Shown piece after piece: positions 6,340 to 20,115 of a stretch of 64,000 nucleotides of DNA. This stretch comes from Meiothermus ruber DSM 1279. Its GTDB lineage: Bacteria; Deinococcota; Deinococci; Deinococcales; Thermaceae. The DNA is taken from NCBI RefSeq assembly GCF_000024425.1, contig NC_013946.1, positions 1,240,001 to 1,304,000 of the forward strand, read 5' to 3'. Positions within the stretch are counted from its first letter, which is position 1. Each line of letters opens with the position of its first letter. A model generated the notes under the pieces. That model saw only the letters and a list, made by a program, of their open reading frames with translations. It was not told the DNA's origin and did no database searches. The translations under genes were made by a program, and so were the position numbers.

Positions 6340-9300
6340 TTGAACGTCTTTGATTTGCGAAATAACCTTATCGGCGATTATCGAAGATTTATAACCAGCT
6401 TTGTCCGCATCCGGGACGATCGAATTGCGGCGTATGTGCAGGCCCGACTGCAGGAAGGGGCCCTCTGGCCCGACCCGCTGGTGCAGCTAAACCCCACCTT
6501 CGCACCGGGGGCGGCCCTCGAGCGCCTCGTCGAGGAAGGGCTGCTGCACCCCGAGACCCTGCGCATCTTTCGCCTGAAGGATCGACCCGACCAGCCCCTG
6601 CTCAAGCTGCACCGTCACCAGGAGGAGGCCATCCGCACCGCAGCACGCGGAGAAAACTACGTGGTCACTACGGGGACGGGCTCCGGCAAGAGCCTGACCT
6701 ACCTCATTCCCATCGTCAACCACGTGCTCCAGCGGGGCAACGGCCAGGGCATCCAGGCCATCGTGGTCTACCCCATGAACGCCCTGGCCAACAGTCAGAT
6801 GAACGAGCTCGATAAGTTCGTCAACGAGGGCTACCCCGACCGCAAAGGCCCGGTGCGGTTTGCGCGCTACACGGGGCAGGAAAGCGAGGCCGAGCGGGCG
6901 GAGATCCTCTCCCGGCCCCCGGACATCCTGCTGACCAACTACGTCATGCTTGACCTCATCCTTACCCGGCCCCGTGACAAGAACCTGATCCATGCGGCCA
7001 GGGGACTCAAATTCCTGGTGCTCGACGAACTCCACACCTACCGCGGGCGCCAGGGGGCCGACGTGGCCCTGCTGGTGCGCCGGCTGCGGGAGCGCCTCGA
7101 GGCCCATCATCTGCTCTGTATCGGCACCTCGGCCACCATGGCCAGCAGCGGCGGGCGGAAGGAGCGCCAGGGCACTATCGCCGATGTGGCCACGCGCATC
7201 TTTGGCCTTCCGGTAAAGCCTGAAAACGTCATCGGCGAGACCTTGCAGCGCATTACCCAACCCTATGACTTCACAGACCCCACCGTGATCGCACGCCTGC
7301 GCGAGCGGGTGCAGTCTGCGGCTCCGCCAGCGCAGGGCTTTGAGGCCTTCGTGCAGGATCCCCTGGCGAGCTGGATTGAGCAGGAACTGGGGCTTGGCGA
7401 GGAAGAAAGCGTGCTGGTGCGTCGGACTCCCCGGCCCATCACCGGCCCGGAGGGCCTGGCCGCGCAGCTGGCAAAGCTGGTTGGCCTGCCCCAGGAACAG
7501 TGCCAGCGGGTACTGGAGGCATATCTGCTGGCCGGATACCGACTGACCAACCCCGGGACGGGCCTGCGAACCTTCGCTTTTCGGCTGCACCAGTTCATCA
7601 GCCGCGGTGATACCGTCTACGCCTCGCTGGGCCCGCCGCAGGAGCGCTACATCACCCTGCAGGCCCAGAAGTTCGTGCCCGAGGATCGCTCAAAGGTCTT
7701 GCTGCCCCTGGCCTTCTGCCGCGAGTGCGGGCAGGAGTTCTACACGGTTTGGCGCATTACGGGCTCGGAAGGTTCTTACTATGAGGCCCGCCGGCTCAGC
7801 GACCGTTACTCGGAGTCCGGGGCTGAACCGGGGTTCCTGTACCCCGGCGACTGGCCTACCGACGAAGAAGAGATCACGGAGCGCGTACCGGAGGACTGGC
7901 TCGAGCCCCTCGAGCGTGAAATCAAGCGGGATAAGCGCAAGAAGCTGCCCCGGCCGGTCAGGCTGACGCCGGACGGCCGCGAGCTGGCCTCGGGTCAGCC
8001 GCCCGGGGAGGATGTGCAGCTTCTGCACTACCTCGAGGCCCCCTTCGAGTTCTGCCCCTGCTGCGGGGTGGCCTACGGGGCGCGGCAGGCCTCGGACTTC
8101 GGCAAGCTGGCCACCCTGGGATCGGAAGGGCGGGCCACGGCCACCACCGTACTCTCCCTGTCCACCGTGCTGCACCTGCGCAAGACCGAGCTGCCCCGGG
8201 AAGCCCAGAAGCTCCTATCCTTCACCGACCACCGCCAGGACGCCTCGCTGCAGGCGGGCCACTTCAACGACTTTGTGCAGACCGGGCTGTTGCGGGGGGC
8301 GCTGTACCGCGCTGTGGAAGCGGCCGGCCCCCAGGGGCTGCGCCACGACCACCTCACCCAGAAGGTCTTCGAGGCGCTGGGGCTCGAGCTGGCCGAGTAC
8401 GCCAGCAACCCCGAGGTCAAGTTCGGCGCCCGGCAGGACACCGACCGGGCCCTGCGCGATGTGCTGGGCTACCGCATCTACCGCGATCTGCTGCGCGGCT
8501 GGCGCATCACCGCGCCCAACCTCGAGCAGGTCGACCTACTGCGCATCGACTACGAGTCGCTGGACGAGCTGTGCCGCGCGGAGGAGGAGTGGCGGGGGGC
8601 CCACCCCGCCACTCCTCCTCCGCGCGGCGCCAGAGGTGCGGCAGAAGGTGGCCCGGGTGCTGCTGGACTACCTGCGGCGCGAGCTGGCCATCAAGGTCGA
8701 TTACCTCCACCCCGACTTCCAGGATCGCATGCGCCAGGCCAGCAGCGCCCGGCTGATAGCCCCCTGGGCCCTGGAGGAGAACGAGCGGCTCGAGTACGCC
8801 CGCGTGGCCTACCCGCGCCCCAGCCGCCCTGGCGACAGCCGCGAGGCGGTGTACATCTCCCCACGGGGTGGCTTCGGCCAGTACCTGCGGCGCAGCACCA
8901 CCTTTCCCGGGTTTGCCCTGAAGAGCGCGGACAGCGAGGTCATCATCAAGGAGCTGCTGCAGCGCCTCGTCGTGGCCGGGCTGGTCGAGCGGGTGGATCC
9001 CGATGGGGACGGCTACCAGGTGGTGGCCGCGGCCTTCATCTGGCGGCCCGGCGACGGTAGCCGGCCCGGCCTCGACCCCCTGCGGGTGCGCCTGCGGGAG
9101 AACGCCGAGCGCGAAGCCAACGCCTTCTTTAGCGCGTTTTACCGACTTACCGCACAAAACCTGGGCGGCCTGGAGGCCCGGGAGCACACCGCCCAGGTGC
9201 CCTCCAAGGAGCGCGAGCAGCGCGAGGAGGATTTCCGGGCCGGGCGGTTGCCGGTGCTGTACTGCTCGCCCACCATGGAGCTGGGGGTGGACATCTCCAC

Positions 9301-11482
9301 CCTCAACGTCGTGAACATGCGCAACGTTCCGCCCACCCCGGCCAACTACGCCCAGCGCTCGGGCCGGGCCGGGCGCAGCGGCAGCCCGGCGCTGGTCTTC
9401 ACCTACGCCGCCAGCGGCAACTCCCACGACCAGTACTTCTTCCGCCGCCCCAGGCTGATGGTGGCCGGCGCGGTTTCGCCCCCGCGGCTCGACCTGACCA
9501 ACGAGGAGCTTATCCGCTCGCACCTGCAGGCGGTGTGGCTGGCGGCCACCGGGGCCGACCTGGGAAGCTCGCTGGCGGATATCCTGGAGGTGGAGGGTGA
9601 CGAGCCCACCCTGGCCCTGCGGCCTTCGGTGCGGAATGACCTCCAGCGCCCCGCTGCAGTGCAAGACGCGTTGAAGCGGGCGAAGCGGGTGCTGGCCGAC
9701 CTGATGCCCGAGCTCGAGCAGGCCCCCTGGTACACCCCGGCCTGGGTAGAGGGGGTGATGGAGCAGGCCTACGCCCGCTTCGAGGAGGCCTGCGAGCGCT
9801 GGCGTACCCTGTACAAAGCGGCCCGTGAGCAGTTTCAGGTGCAGAGCCGGGTCATCCTGGACGCCAGCCGCAGCGCCGCTGAAAAAGATCAGGCCCGCCG
9901 CCTGCGCTCCGAGGCCGAGTCGCAGCTCAAGCTGCTGACCGAGACCGGCGAGCTGGCCCAGTCCGACTTCTACTCCTACCGCTACTTCGCCAGCGAAGGC
10001 TTCCTGCCCGGCTACAGCTTCCCCCGCCTGCCGCTATCGGCCTTCATCCCGGCCCGGCGTCGTGTGAGCGACCGCAATGAATTCCTCTCGCGCCCGCGTT
10101 TTCTGGCGATTACCGAGTTCGGTCCTTTCTCGATCCTCTACTACGAGGGCTCAAAATACGTTATCAACCGGGTCATCCTGCCCCCTGGCAGCGAGCAGCA
10201 GCTTCGCACCAGCGCGGTGAAGCGGTGTGAGCACTGCGGCTATCTGCATCCGGTGAATCAGGCGGGGGGGCCGGATCTTTGCATGCGCTGTAAGGCCGAG
10301 CTACCACCGCCCCGCAGCAACCTGCTGCGCATGCAAAACGTCTCCACCATCCGGCGGGAACGCATTAACTCCGACGAGGAGGAGCGCCAGCGCCTGGGCT
10401 ACCAGGTGCTCACCGGCATCTCCTTCCCGCCCCACGGGAGCCAGCCCGCTTTTCAAAGCGCCCAGGTGTACCGGGAGGGCCGGCTCCTGGCCGAGCTCAC
10501 CTTTTCCCAGGCCGCCAGCATCTGGCGCATGAACCTGGGCTGGGCGCAGCGCAAGAACAAGAAGGAGGAGGGGTTCTGGCTTGACCCGGAGCGCGGGTAC
10601 TGGATCAAGCGCCCGGACGACCCCGAGGAACTCGACGAGCAGAACCCCAACAGCCGCCAGACCGTGCAGGTGATACCCTACGTGGAAGACCGCAAAAACG
10701 CCCTGCTCCTGAGGCCGGGGCCCACGCTCGATGAAGTGCAGTTTTACTCGCTGCTCTCTGCCCTCAAGACCGCCATCCAGGTGGGCTACCAGCTCGAGGA
10801 TGGCGAACTGGCCGCCGAGGTTCTGCCCGACGGGGATAACCGGCGCGAGCTTTTGTTCTACGAGGCGGCCGAGGGAGGGGCGGGGGTGCTGCGCCAGCTG
10901 GTCAGTGACACCAAGGCGTTGCCTCGAGTGGCCCGCATTGCCCTGGAAATCTGCCACTTCGATGAAAATGGCGTGGATCAAGGCCGTGCGGCCCACGCCA
11001 GCGAGAGCTGCGAGGCGGCCTGCTACGACTGCCTGATGAGCTACAGCAACCAGCGCATCCACCGCTACCTGGATCGCAAGGCCATCCGGGACTTCCTGCT
11101 CGAGCTTGCCGGCAGCCAGGTGGCCTCCTCCCCGGTGGAAGCCCGCCGCGACGAGCACCTACGGCGCCTGCTGGCGATGTGCGAGTCGAACCTCGAGCGT
11201 GAGTTTCTGGAGTTCCTCGAGGCCCGCCGCCTGGCCCTGCCCAGCCGGGCCCAGGTCTTCATCGAGGAGGCCGCCACCCGGGTCGACTTCCTCTACGACA
11301 GCCAGCGGGCGGTGATCTACGTGGACGGCCCCCACCACCTCTACTCCGAGCGCCGCGCCCGCGACCAGCAGCAGGAGCGCCTGTTGCGCCTGAAGGGTTA
11401 TTCTGTGCTGCGCTTCGCTGCGCACGAGGAATGGGAGGCCAAGGTGCGCGCGCGCCCGGACATCTTTGGAGGTCTTTCGTGA
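6340..11482 (+). pseudogene. DISARM-like helicase-DUF1998-nuclease, frameshifted
   Basis: Restored, this is a protein of about 1,700 residues. Its N-terminal half has an SF2 helicase: Walker A TGTGSGKS ending near residue 118, DELH near residue 229 and TSATM. Two zinc-type Cys clusters (CRECGQEFY, CPCCGVAYG) and the helicase C part (MELGVDISTLN, QRSGRAGRSG) follow. A DUF1998 region has a further cluster (CEHCGYLH, CMRCKAE). A C-terminal DUF559/Vsr-like nuclease domain contains VDGPHHLYSE. It resembles DISARM DrmA and DrmB fused. The frame changes inside an inverted repeat at 8574-8627. The upstream part runs out of frame to 9060; the downstream part could start at GTG 8636. TTG 6340 is chosen for the start because GAGGGGG precedes it (ATG 6316 is possible). 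Confidence 0.75.
8574..8627. repeat. Perfect 54-bp palindrome that breaks the helicase gene
   Basis: Two perfect 24-base arms (8574-8597 and 8604-8627) surround the loop GGCCCA. The outer eight bases of each arm are CCGCGCGG, itself palindromic, so the structure reads as a 38-bp hairpin (8582-8619) flanked by an 8-bp direct repeat. Removing 46 bp (8 + 38) joins ELCRA to APEVRQKV and restores one open frame across the whole helicase gene. Confidence 0.85.
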
Positions 11483-14301
11483 ACAAATCCCTTACCTACC
11501 CCGATGGGGGGGCGAACCACACCCCGGGCTCGCTCATCAAGGCGCGGGGGCGGGAGTGGGTGGTGCTGCCCGAGTCGCAGCCGCCCCTGCTCATCGCCCG
11601 GCCCATCGGCGGCACCGAAGAGGAAATTGCTGGCATCCACACCGAACTGGAAGAGGTCAGTCCCTCCAGCTTCGGGACACCCACCCTGGACGACCTGAGC
11701 GACTACCGCTCGGGGCGCCTGTTGCGGGAGGCGGTGCGCCTGACCTCGCGCAACGTGGCTGGGCCCTTCCGCTCCTTTGGCCGCATTGCGGTGGAGCCGC
11801 GCCCCTACCAGCTGGTGCCGCTCCTGCTGGCGTTGCAGCAAGACCCGGTGCGGCTGCTGATCGCCGATGACGTGGGCATTGGCAAGACCGTGGAAGCCCT
11901 GCTCATCGCGCGCGAGCTGTGGGATCGGGGGGAGATTCGCAGTTTGAGTGTGCTGTGTCCGCCGCACCTGGCCGAGCAGTGGCAGGCCGAGCTCTCCGAG
12001 AAGTTCCACCTCGAGGCCGAGCGGGTGCTCTCTTCCACGGCGGCCCGCCTCGAGCGCGGCCTGCGGGTGGGGGAGACCCTCTTCCAGCGCCACCCCATCA
12101 CGGTGGTCTCGATGGACTTCATCAAAAGCGAGCGCCGCCGCGAGGAGTTCCTGCGCACCGCGCCCGAACTGGTTATTGTGGACGAGGCCCACACCTGCGC
12201 CTACGGCGGGGTGAACCGGGGCAGCCAGCACCAGCGCCACACCTTGGTGGCCCGCCTGGCCGAGCACCCTGAGCGCCACCTCATCCTGGTGACCGCCACC
12301 CCCCACTCCGGCCACGAGGAGGCCTTCCGCTCGCTGCTGGCCCTGCTCGACCCGGCCTTCCGCGAGATGCCCCCTGACCTCAGCCGCGAGGAGGCCGAGG
12401 GCTGGCGGCGGCGGCTGGCCCGGCACATGATTCAGCGCAAGCGGGCCGATATCCGGGGCTACCTGAACGAGGGCACCCCCTTCCCCGAGCGCCTCGAGGC
12501 CGAGGTCAACTACAACCTTTCGCCCGAGTACGGCCGCCTGCTGGACAAGGTGCTGGCCTACGCCCGCGAGCTGGTCAGCGACCCCACGGGCGACCAGCGG
12601 CACCAGCGGGTGCGCTGGTGGGCGGCCCTGGCCCTCTTGCGCTCGGTGGCCTCGAGCCCCGCCGCTGCCGCCCTGGCCCTGCGCAACCGGGCCGCGGTGG
12701 CCGATGCCGAGACCGAGGCCGAGGTGGACGAGCTGGGCGGGCGGATGGTGCTCGACCAGGAGGAGTACGACCAGGAGTTCGACCTCACGCCGGGGGGTGA
12801 GGTGAGCGCCGAGGCCGCCGAGCAGCGCAGGCTGCGCGAGCTGGCCCGCGAGGCCGAGGCCCTGGCCGGGGCCAAGGACCGCAAGCTGCAGAGGGCCATC
12901 GAGCTGGTGAAGGATCTGCTGGCCGAGGGCCACCACCCCATCGTCTTCTGCCGCTTCATCCAGACCGCGGAGTACGTGGCCGGGCACCTGCGGCAGGCTT
13001 TGGGCGCGGGGGTGGCGGTGGAGGCGGTGACGGGCCTTTTGAGCCCGCCCGAGCGCGAGCAGGCCGTGGAGCGGCTGGGCCAACAGCCGGTGCGGGTGCT
13101 GGTGGCGACCGACTGCCTCTCCGAGGGCATCAACCTGCAGCAGTACTTCAGCGCGGTGCTGCACTACGACCTTTCCTGGAACCCCACCCGCCACGAGCAG
13201 CGCGAGGGCCGGGTGGATCGCTACGGCCAGCCGCGCCGCCAGGTCAAGACCCTGACCTACTTTGGGGCCAACAACCCGGTGGACGGGATCGTGCTCGAGG
13301 TGCTGTTGCGCAAGCATAAGGCCATCCGCAGCGCCCTGGGCGTCTCGGTGCCGGTGCCGGTGGACAACGACGCGGTCATCCAGGCCGTGATGCAGAGCAT
13401 GCTGCTCCGGGACACCCGCCGCGCCCAGATGCAGAGTCTGTTCGAGCCCTTCGACGAGCGGGGCTTCGAGGTAGAGTGGCGCAACGCCGCCGAGCGGGAG
13501 AAGCGCTCGCGCACCCTCTTCGCCCAGCACACCATCAGGCCGGAGGAGGTGGCCCGGCAGCTTTTCGAGACCCGCCGGGCGGTGGGCTCGGGGGTGGAGC
13601 TGGAGCGCTTTGTGCAGGAGGCGCTGGAGGTGCACGGGGGCCAGGTGCACGCCCTGGGCGAGGGCCTGTACCGCTTCGACCTGGGGGGGCTGCCCCGCGC
13701 CCTGCGTGACCTGCTGGGCCGCGATAGCCTCACAGGGCGCTTCTCGCTGCCGGTGCAGCCGGGCGAGGTGTACCTGAGCCGCACCCACCCGCTGGTGGAG
13801 ACCCTCTCGAGCTTCCTGCTGGAGGGGGCGCTGGATCCGCTTTCCCAGAGCAAGGCCCGGCGGGCCGGGGTGATCGCCACCGACGCGGTGCGCGATCTCT
13901 CCACCCTGCTGCTGCTGCGCCTGCGCTACCACCTCACCACCACCTCCACCCGCAAGGACAGAACGCGCTGGCAGCAACTGGCCGAGGAGGTGCACGCTGT
14001 GGCCTTCCGCGGCTTCCCCGACGCGCCGGAGTGGCTGGACGGGGCGGAGGTGGAGGCTTTGTGGCAGGCCCGCCCCACCGAGAATCTTTCTTTACCGCAG
14101 GCCCAGGAGTTCGCGGACATGGTGCTGCCGGAGCTGGGGCGGTTGCAGGGCTACCTCGAGGAGGTGGCGCAGAAGCAGGCCAGGCGCTTCGAGGAGGCCC
14201 ACCGCAGCGTGCGCCAGGCCGCCGACCTCAAGCTGCGCTACGAGGTGGAGCCCATCCTTCCGGTGGACGTGGTGGGTGTGTACGTCTATGTCCCGAGGTG
14301 A
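11479..14301 (+). CDS. drmD: SNF2-family helicase, DISARM DrmD-like
   Basis: A 940-residue SWI2/SNF2 ATPase. Walker A DDVGIGKT lies at residues 130-137, the DEAH box is VDEAHTC, LVTATPHSG is motif III, VLVATDCLSEGINLQ motif V and HEQREGRVDRYGQ motif VI. A charged insertion rich in Glu/Ala separates the two helicase halves. The order and length match the DrmD helicase of class 1 DISARM, a phage-defence system combining methylation and restriction. GTG 11479 is chosen because it overlaps the preceding stop (GTGA) and follows GGAGG; the frame is open from 11431. It is coupled to the helicase/DUF1998 gene. The function in DNA translocation is inferred from family. Confidence 0.85.
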   Translation: MNKSLTYPDGGANHTPGSLIKARGREWVVLPESQPPLLIARPIGGTEEEIAGIHTELEEVSPSSFGTPTLDDLSDYRSGRLLREAVRLTSRNVAGPFRSFGRIAVEPRPYQLVPLLLALQQDPVRLLIADDVGIGKTVEALLIARELWDRGEIRSLSVLCPPHLAEQWQAELSEKFHLEAERVLSSTAARLERGLRVGETLFQRHPITVVSMDFIKSERRREEFLRTAPELVIVDEAHTCAYGGVNRGSQHQRHTLVARLAEHPERHLILVTATPHSGHEEAFRSLLALLDPAFREMPPDLSREEAEGWRRRLARHMIQRKRADIRGYLNEGTPFPERLEAEVNYNLSPEYGRLLDKVLAYARELVSDPTGDQRHQRVRWWAALALLRSVASSPAAAALALRNRAAVADAETEAEVDELGGRMVLDQEEYDQEFDLTPGGEVSAEAAEQRRLRELAREAEALAGAKDRKLQRAIELVKDLLAEGHHPIVFCRFIQTAEYVAGHLRQALGAGVAVEAVTGLLSPPEREQAVERLGQQPVRVLVATDCLSEGINLQQYFSAVLHYDLSWNPTRHEQREGRVDRYGQPRRQVKTLTYFGANNPVDGIVLEVLLRKHKAIRSALGVSVPVPVDNDAVIQAVMQSMLLRDTRRAQMQSLFEPFDERGFEVEWRNAAEREKRSRTLFAQHTIRPEEVARQLFETRRAVGSGVELERFVQEALEVHGGQVHALGEGLYRFDLGGLPRALRDLLGRDSLTGRFSLPVQPGEVYLSRTHPLVETLSSFLLEGALDPLSQSKARRAGVIATDAVRDLSTLLLLRLRYHLTTTSTRKDRTRWQQLAEEVHAVAFRGFPDAPEWLDGAEVEALWQARPTENLSLPQAQEFADMVLPELGRLQGYLEEVAQKQARRFEEAHRSVRQAADLKLRYEVEPILPVDVVGVYVYVPR

Positions 14302-14318
14302 GCCGTGCCCTACCTTCG

Positions 14319-14684
14319 CTATCCCAAAGGCAATGGGCGCACGCGAACCCGACGGGAGTCCACCACTACGATGGCCCCAGCCTTGAGCGCCTCTGCTGCA
14401 GCCGCCAGCACTTGCAGCAGGCGCTCTCCGCTAGCCTCGGGCCGCAAGTCCACTTCCCGCAGAATCACCACGCTTGGGCTCGCCTTACGGCTATACGCCA
14501 GCAGGTCGCCAAAGTCGAGGTCGTGGGTTAAGAGCAAGTACCCTTGGGCGGCAGCGAAGCGCAACACCTCGAGGTCGTCTGCGCTAGCTAGCCCCACTTC
14601 CGACCATCGCACGGCCTGGTGGCCCCGTTCACGCAAAAAACCCACCCAGCGAGGGGTGAGGTTCATGTCCAGTAGAATCTTCAA
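14319..14684 (-). CDS. DUF5615 PIN-like toxin
   Basis: A 121-residue protein of the DUF5615/Mut7-C PIN-like family. It opens MKILLDMNLTPRW, with the first acidic residue at D6, and contains the second acidic cluster LLTHDLDFGDLL. PIN-fold proteins cleave RNA using a group of acidic residues. It is read from the minus strand, against the defence genes on both sides. Its start overlaps the last bases of the DUF433 gene upstream (4 bp), the usual antitoxin-toxin order for this pair. It looks like a cargo or addiction module between the SNF2 helicase and the methyltransferase. The target is unknown. Confidence 0.8.
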   Translation of the reverse strand: MKILLDMNLTPRWVGFLRERGHQAVRWSEVGLASADDLEVLRFAAAQGYLLLTHDLDFGDLLAYSRKASPSVVILREVDLRPEASGERLLQVLAAAAEALKAGAIVVVDSRRVRVRPLPLG

Positions 14685-14899
14685 ACCGCAACCTCGCGCT
14701 CCTCGGCCAGAAAAACCGCGTACTCCAGCGCGGCGTCGATATCCTCTGACTCGAGCTCGGGGTAGTCGCGCAGAATCTCTGCCGGGGTCTGGAAGCGGAG
14801 CTGGTTGAGGATGGTGCCCACGGTGATGCGCGTTCCCCGAATGCAGGGCCGCCCGCCCATGACCAGCGGGTTGAAGGTAATGCGCTCAGACAGCCTCAT
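14681..14899 (-). CDS. DUF433 antitoxin
   Basis: A 72-residue DUF433 protein. The conserved core is RITFNPLVMGGRPCIRGTRI, followed by VGTILNQL and an AEILRDYPELESEDI helix pair. DUF433 proteins are small homeodomain-like DNA-binding antitoxins that pair with PIN-like toxins. The gene overlaps its partner by 4 bp, and its promoter region is the 53 bp shared with the divergent methyltransferase gene. It could therefore repress transcription in both directions, an inference from position. Confidence 0.85.
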   Translation of the reverse strand: MRLSERITFNPLVMGGRPCIRGTRITVGTILNQLRFQTPAEILRDYPELESEDIDAALEYAVFLAEEREVAV

Positions 14900-14952
14900 A
14901 TGTTTATGTTAGCACTCCGGAATCAAGCCCCCACAGAACACCTGAACAACGT

Positions 14953-18962
<4,010 letters not shown>

Positions 18963-18963
<1 letters not shown>

Positions 18964-19033
18964 GGGGGCTCGAGGGAAGCCGACACTGTCCAGCAAATGT
19001 AAAGAAGCTGGCCTGGGTTGTGCAAATTACCCT
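18963..19033 (+). repeat. 71-bp upstream repeat, copy 1
   Basis: Matches 20011-20081. Both copies start GGGGGGCTCGAG, have a variable stretch, then share TGTCC, TGTAAAGAAGCTG and TTGTGCAAA with only about six mismatches over the last 47 bp. Copy 1 lies upstream of the truncated MoxR gene. Such an element with equal spacing in front of two defence genes suggests a shared regulatory site. Confidence 0.7.
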
Positions 19034-19053
19034 GGAATTGTAAAAAAACCGGC

Positions 19054-19059
19054 TATCAT
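19054..19059 (+). promoter_or_regulatory. Leaderless-type -10 TATCAT
   Basis: TATCAT lies 6 bases before ATG 19066, the spacing of leaderless promoters common in Deinococcota. No good -35 is seen at 17 bp, but the 71-bp repeat ends 20 bp upstream and may supply activator contacts. Confidence 0.4.
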
Positions 19060-19065
19060 GGCCCC

Positions 19066-19200
19066 ATGTCGGTTCATCCAGAAGGGGCAACCGAGCTGCT
19101 GTTGGCCCTGGCGACTCCGACGCCCAAGGGCTACTGGGGCGTGCCGGTGCTGGTCTGGGGACGTCCGGGCACGGGCAAGTCTACCGGTTGGTGGGGGTAG
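19066..19200 (+). pseudogene. Truncated MoxR-like AAA+ ATPase
   Basis: Only 44 residues remain: a short N-terminus (MSVHPEGATELLLAL) and the nucleotide-binding loop WGRPGTGKST, then a stop. MoxR ATPases need the Walker B, sensor and lid segments, all missing here. The end overlaps the stop of the minus-strand HepT gene (19181), so insertion of the HepT/MntA pair or a deletion probably removed the rest. An intact MoxR gene stands at 37065-38108. It still has a leaderless-type promoter and an upstream repeat shared with the vWA gene at 20116. Confidence 0.65.
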
Positions 19201-19573
19201 TTGACCCCAAGTCCGCCAGCATTGCCTCAAAGGTTCTCTTGAGCACCGGAATCTGCTTGCGACAAACGGCAAAAACAATCTCGGGGTTTATGTCGAAATA
19301 GTGGTGACTGATAACGTCGCGCATTCCCTTGACCCCCTTCCAGTCCACATCGGGGTACTGAGCCAGTAGCTCGCCCCCAGTGATTTTGTCCAAGTTCTTA
19401 CAGCTCTCGCCGATAGCGATGAGCATCATACCGATGGCGTCGAGCATGTCGTATCCCGCATCGCTCGACACGAAGTCGCTAGCCTGGGAGATGCCCGCTG
19501 CCCGGCGCTCGATGCGGCCAATGGCCGTCAGAATCTGTAAGATAACCTCCCGGATCAACTCACGGTCAGACAT
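19181..19573 (-). CDS. hepT: HepT-type HEPN ribonuclease toxin
   Basis: A 130-residue HEPN-domain protein (DUF86 group). It is all helical, with the RNase motif R-x4-H-x-Y seen in MRDVISHHYFDINPE, and the usual upstream helix MLDAIGMMLIAIGESCKNL. HepT cleaves tRNA or mRNA and is silenced when MntA adds AMP to its tyrosine. The start ATG 19573 overlaps the end of the MntA gene by 8 bp, so the pair is co-transcribed from the minus strand. Its C-terminus overlaps the remnant MoxR gene, which suggests this module arrived there. Confidence 0.85.
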   Translation of the reverse strand: MSDRELIREVILQILTAIGRIERRAAGISQASDFVSSDAGYDMLDAIGMMLIAIGESCKNLDKITGGELLAQYPDVDWKGVKGMRDVISHHYFDINPEIVFAVCRKQIPVLKRTFEAMLADLGSTTPTNR

Positions 19574-19871
19574 AAATGGCCCCGCGCTCGATGCGTGCTT
19601 TTAGGAAGCCGTTCATGAAGGCGGAGTAGGGAATTACATCAACAGGACGCCGGAACCCGGACTCCAGCTCCTCCTTGATATGCACCAGCGCAAAGAGATC
19701 TGGTTCGCTTAACTCGACAACAACATCAATATCGCTGCCAGGCTGCGCCTCACCCTGAGCGAAAGAACCAAACAGCGCGAGGCGGTTCACCCCGTAGCGG
19801 CGGGCAAGCTCTGGTTTGAGCCTGCGTAGTTCGGTGAGGATGGCATCGCGGGTTAGTGGCAGTTTGGTCAT
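19566..19871 (-). CDS. mntA: MntA-type nucleotidyltransferase antitoxin
   Basis: A 101-residue minimal nucleotidyltransferase. The active-site signature GSFAQGEAQPGSDID fits GSx10DxD exactly. MntA antitoxins transfer AMP onto the HepT toxin. ATG 19871 is preferred over the TTG five codons upstream because GAAGGA lies at ribosome-site distance. It is the first gene of the minus-strand pair, and the 240 bp upstream contains copy 2 of the 71-bp repeat reading the other way. The expected role is to keep the co-encoded HEPN toxin inactive. Confidence 0.85.
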   Translation of the reverse strand: MTKLPLTRDAILTELRRLKPELARRYGVNRLALFGSFAQGEAQPGSDIDVVVELSEPDLFALVHIKEELESGFRRPVDVIPYSAFMNGFLKARIERGAIYV

Positions 19872-20010
19872 GGTTCTATCCTTCAAGGTCGTGGCTATTT
19901 ACGTCACAGGAAACAATGTCATCAATACAACCATTGTATGCAGCACGTGTAGCAGGAGCAAGGAGAAAATATGCAAACGCAGGCTCTTGTGAGTGCCTGA
20001 GGTGAGCACT

Positions 20011-20081
20011 GGGGGGCTCGAGCACCGGCAGTTATGTCCAGCGACTGTAAAGAAGCTGCCCTCGATTGTGCAAAATACCCT
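20011..20081 (+). repeat. 71-bp upstream repeat, copy 2
   Basis: Second copy of the element at 18963-19033, here 35 bp upstream of ATG 20116 of the vWA/tubulin operon. GGGGGGCTCGAG and the TGTCC core keep the same 24-base offset as in copy 1. Confidence 0.7.
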
Positions 20082-20097
20082 AGGGCGGTTTGACAAG

Positions 20098-20114
20098 CTG
20101 CTAATCTTTAGCAG
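20098..20114. promoter_or_regulatory. Palindrome just before the vWA start codon
   Basis: CTGCTAA-TCT-TTAGCAG, a perfect 7-bp inverted repeat, ends one base before ATG 20116. TTGACA (20090-20095) lies just upstream, but no -10 sits at the right distance. It may be an operator or a hairpin masking the start, since no ribosome site precedes the ATG. Confidence 0.4.
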
Positions 20115-20115
20115 T

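Noticed and set aside
8012-8573. Upstream part of the second helicase frame
   Set aside because: Reads Ser/Pro/Arg-rich nonsense before the palindrome; only the part after about 8628 is real coding sequence.
11398-13995. Very long open frame on the minus strand opposite the SNF2 gene
   Set aside because: Shadow of a high-GC gene: its protein is repetitive His/Gly/Leu-rich without motifs, while the plus strand has complete helicase motifs.
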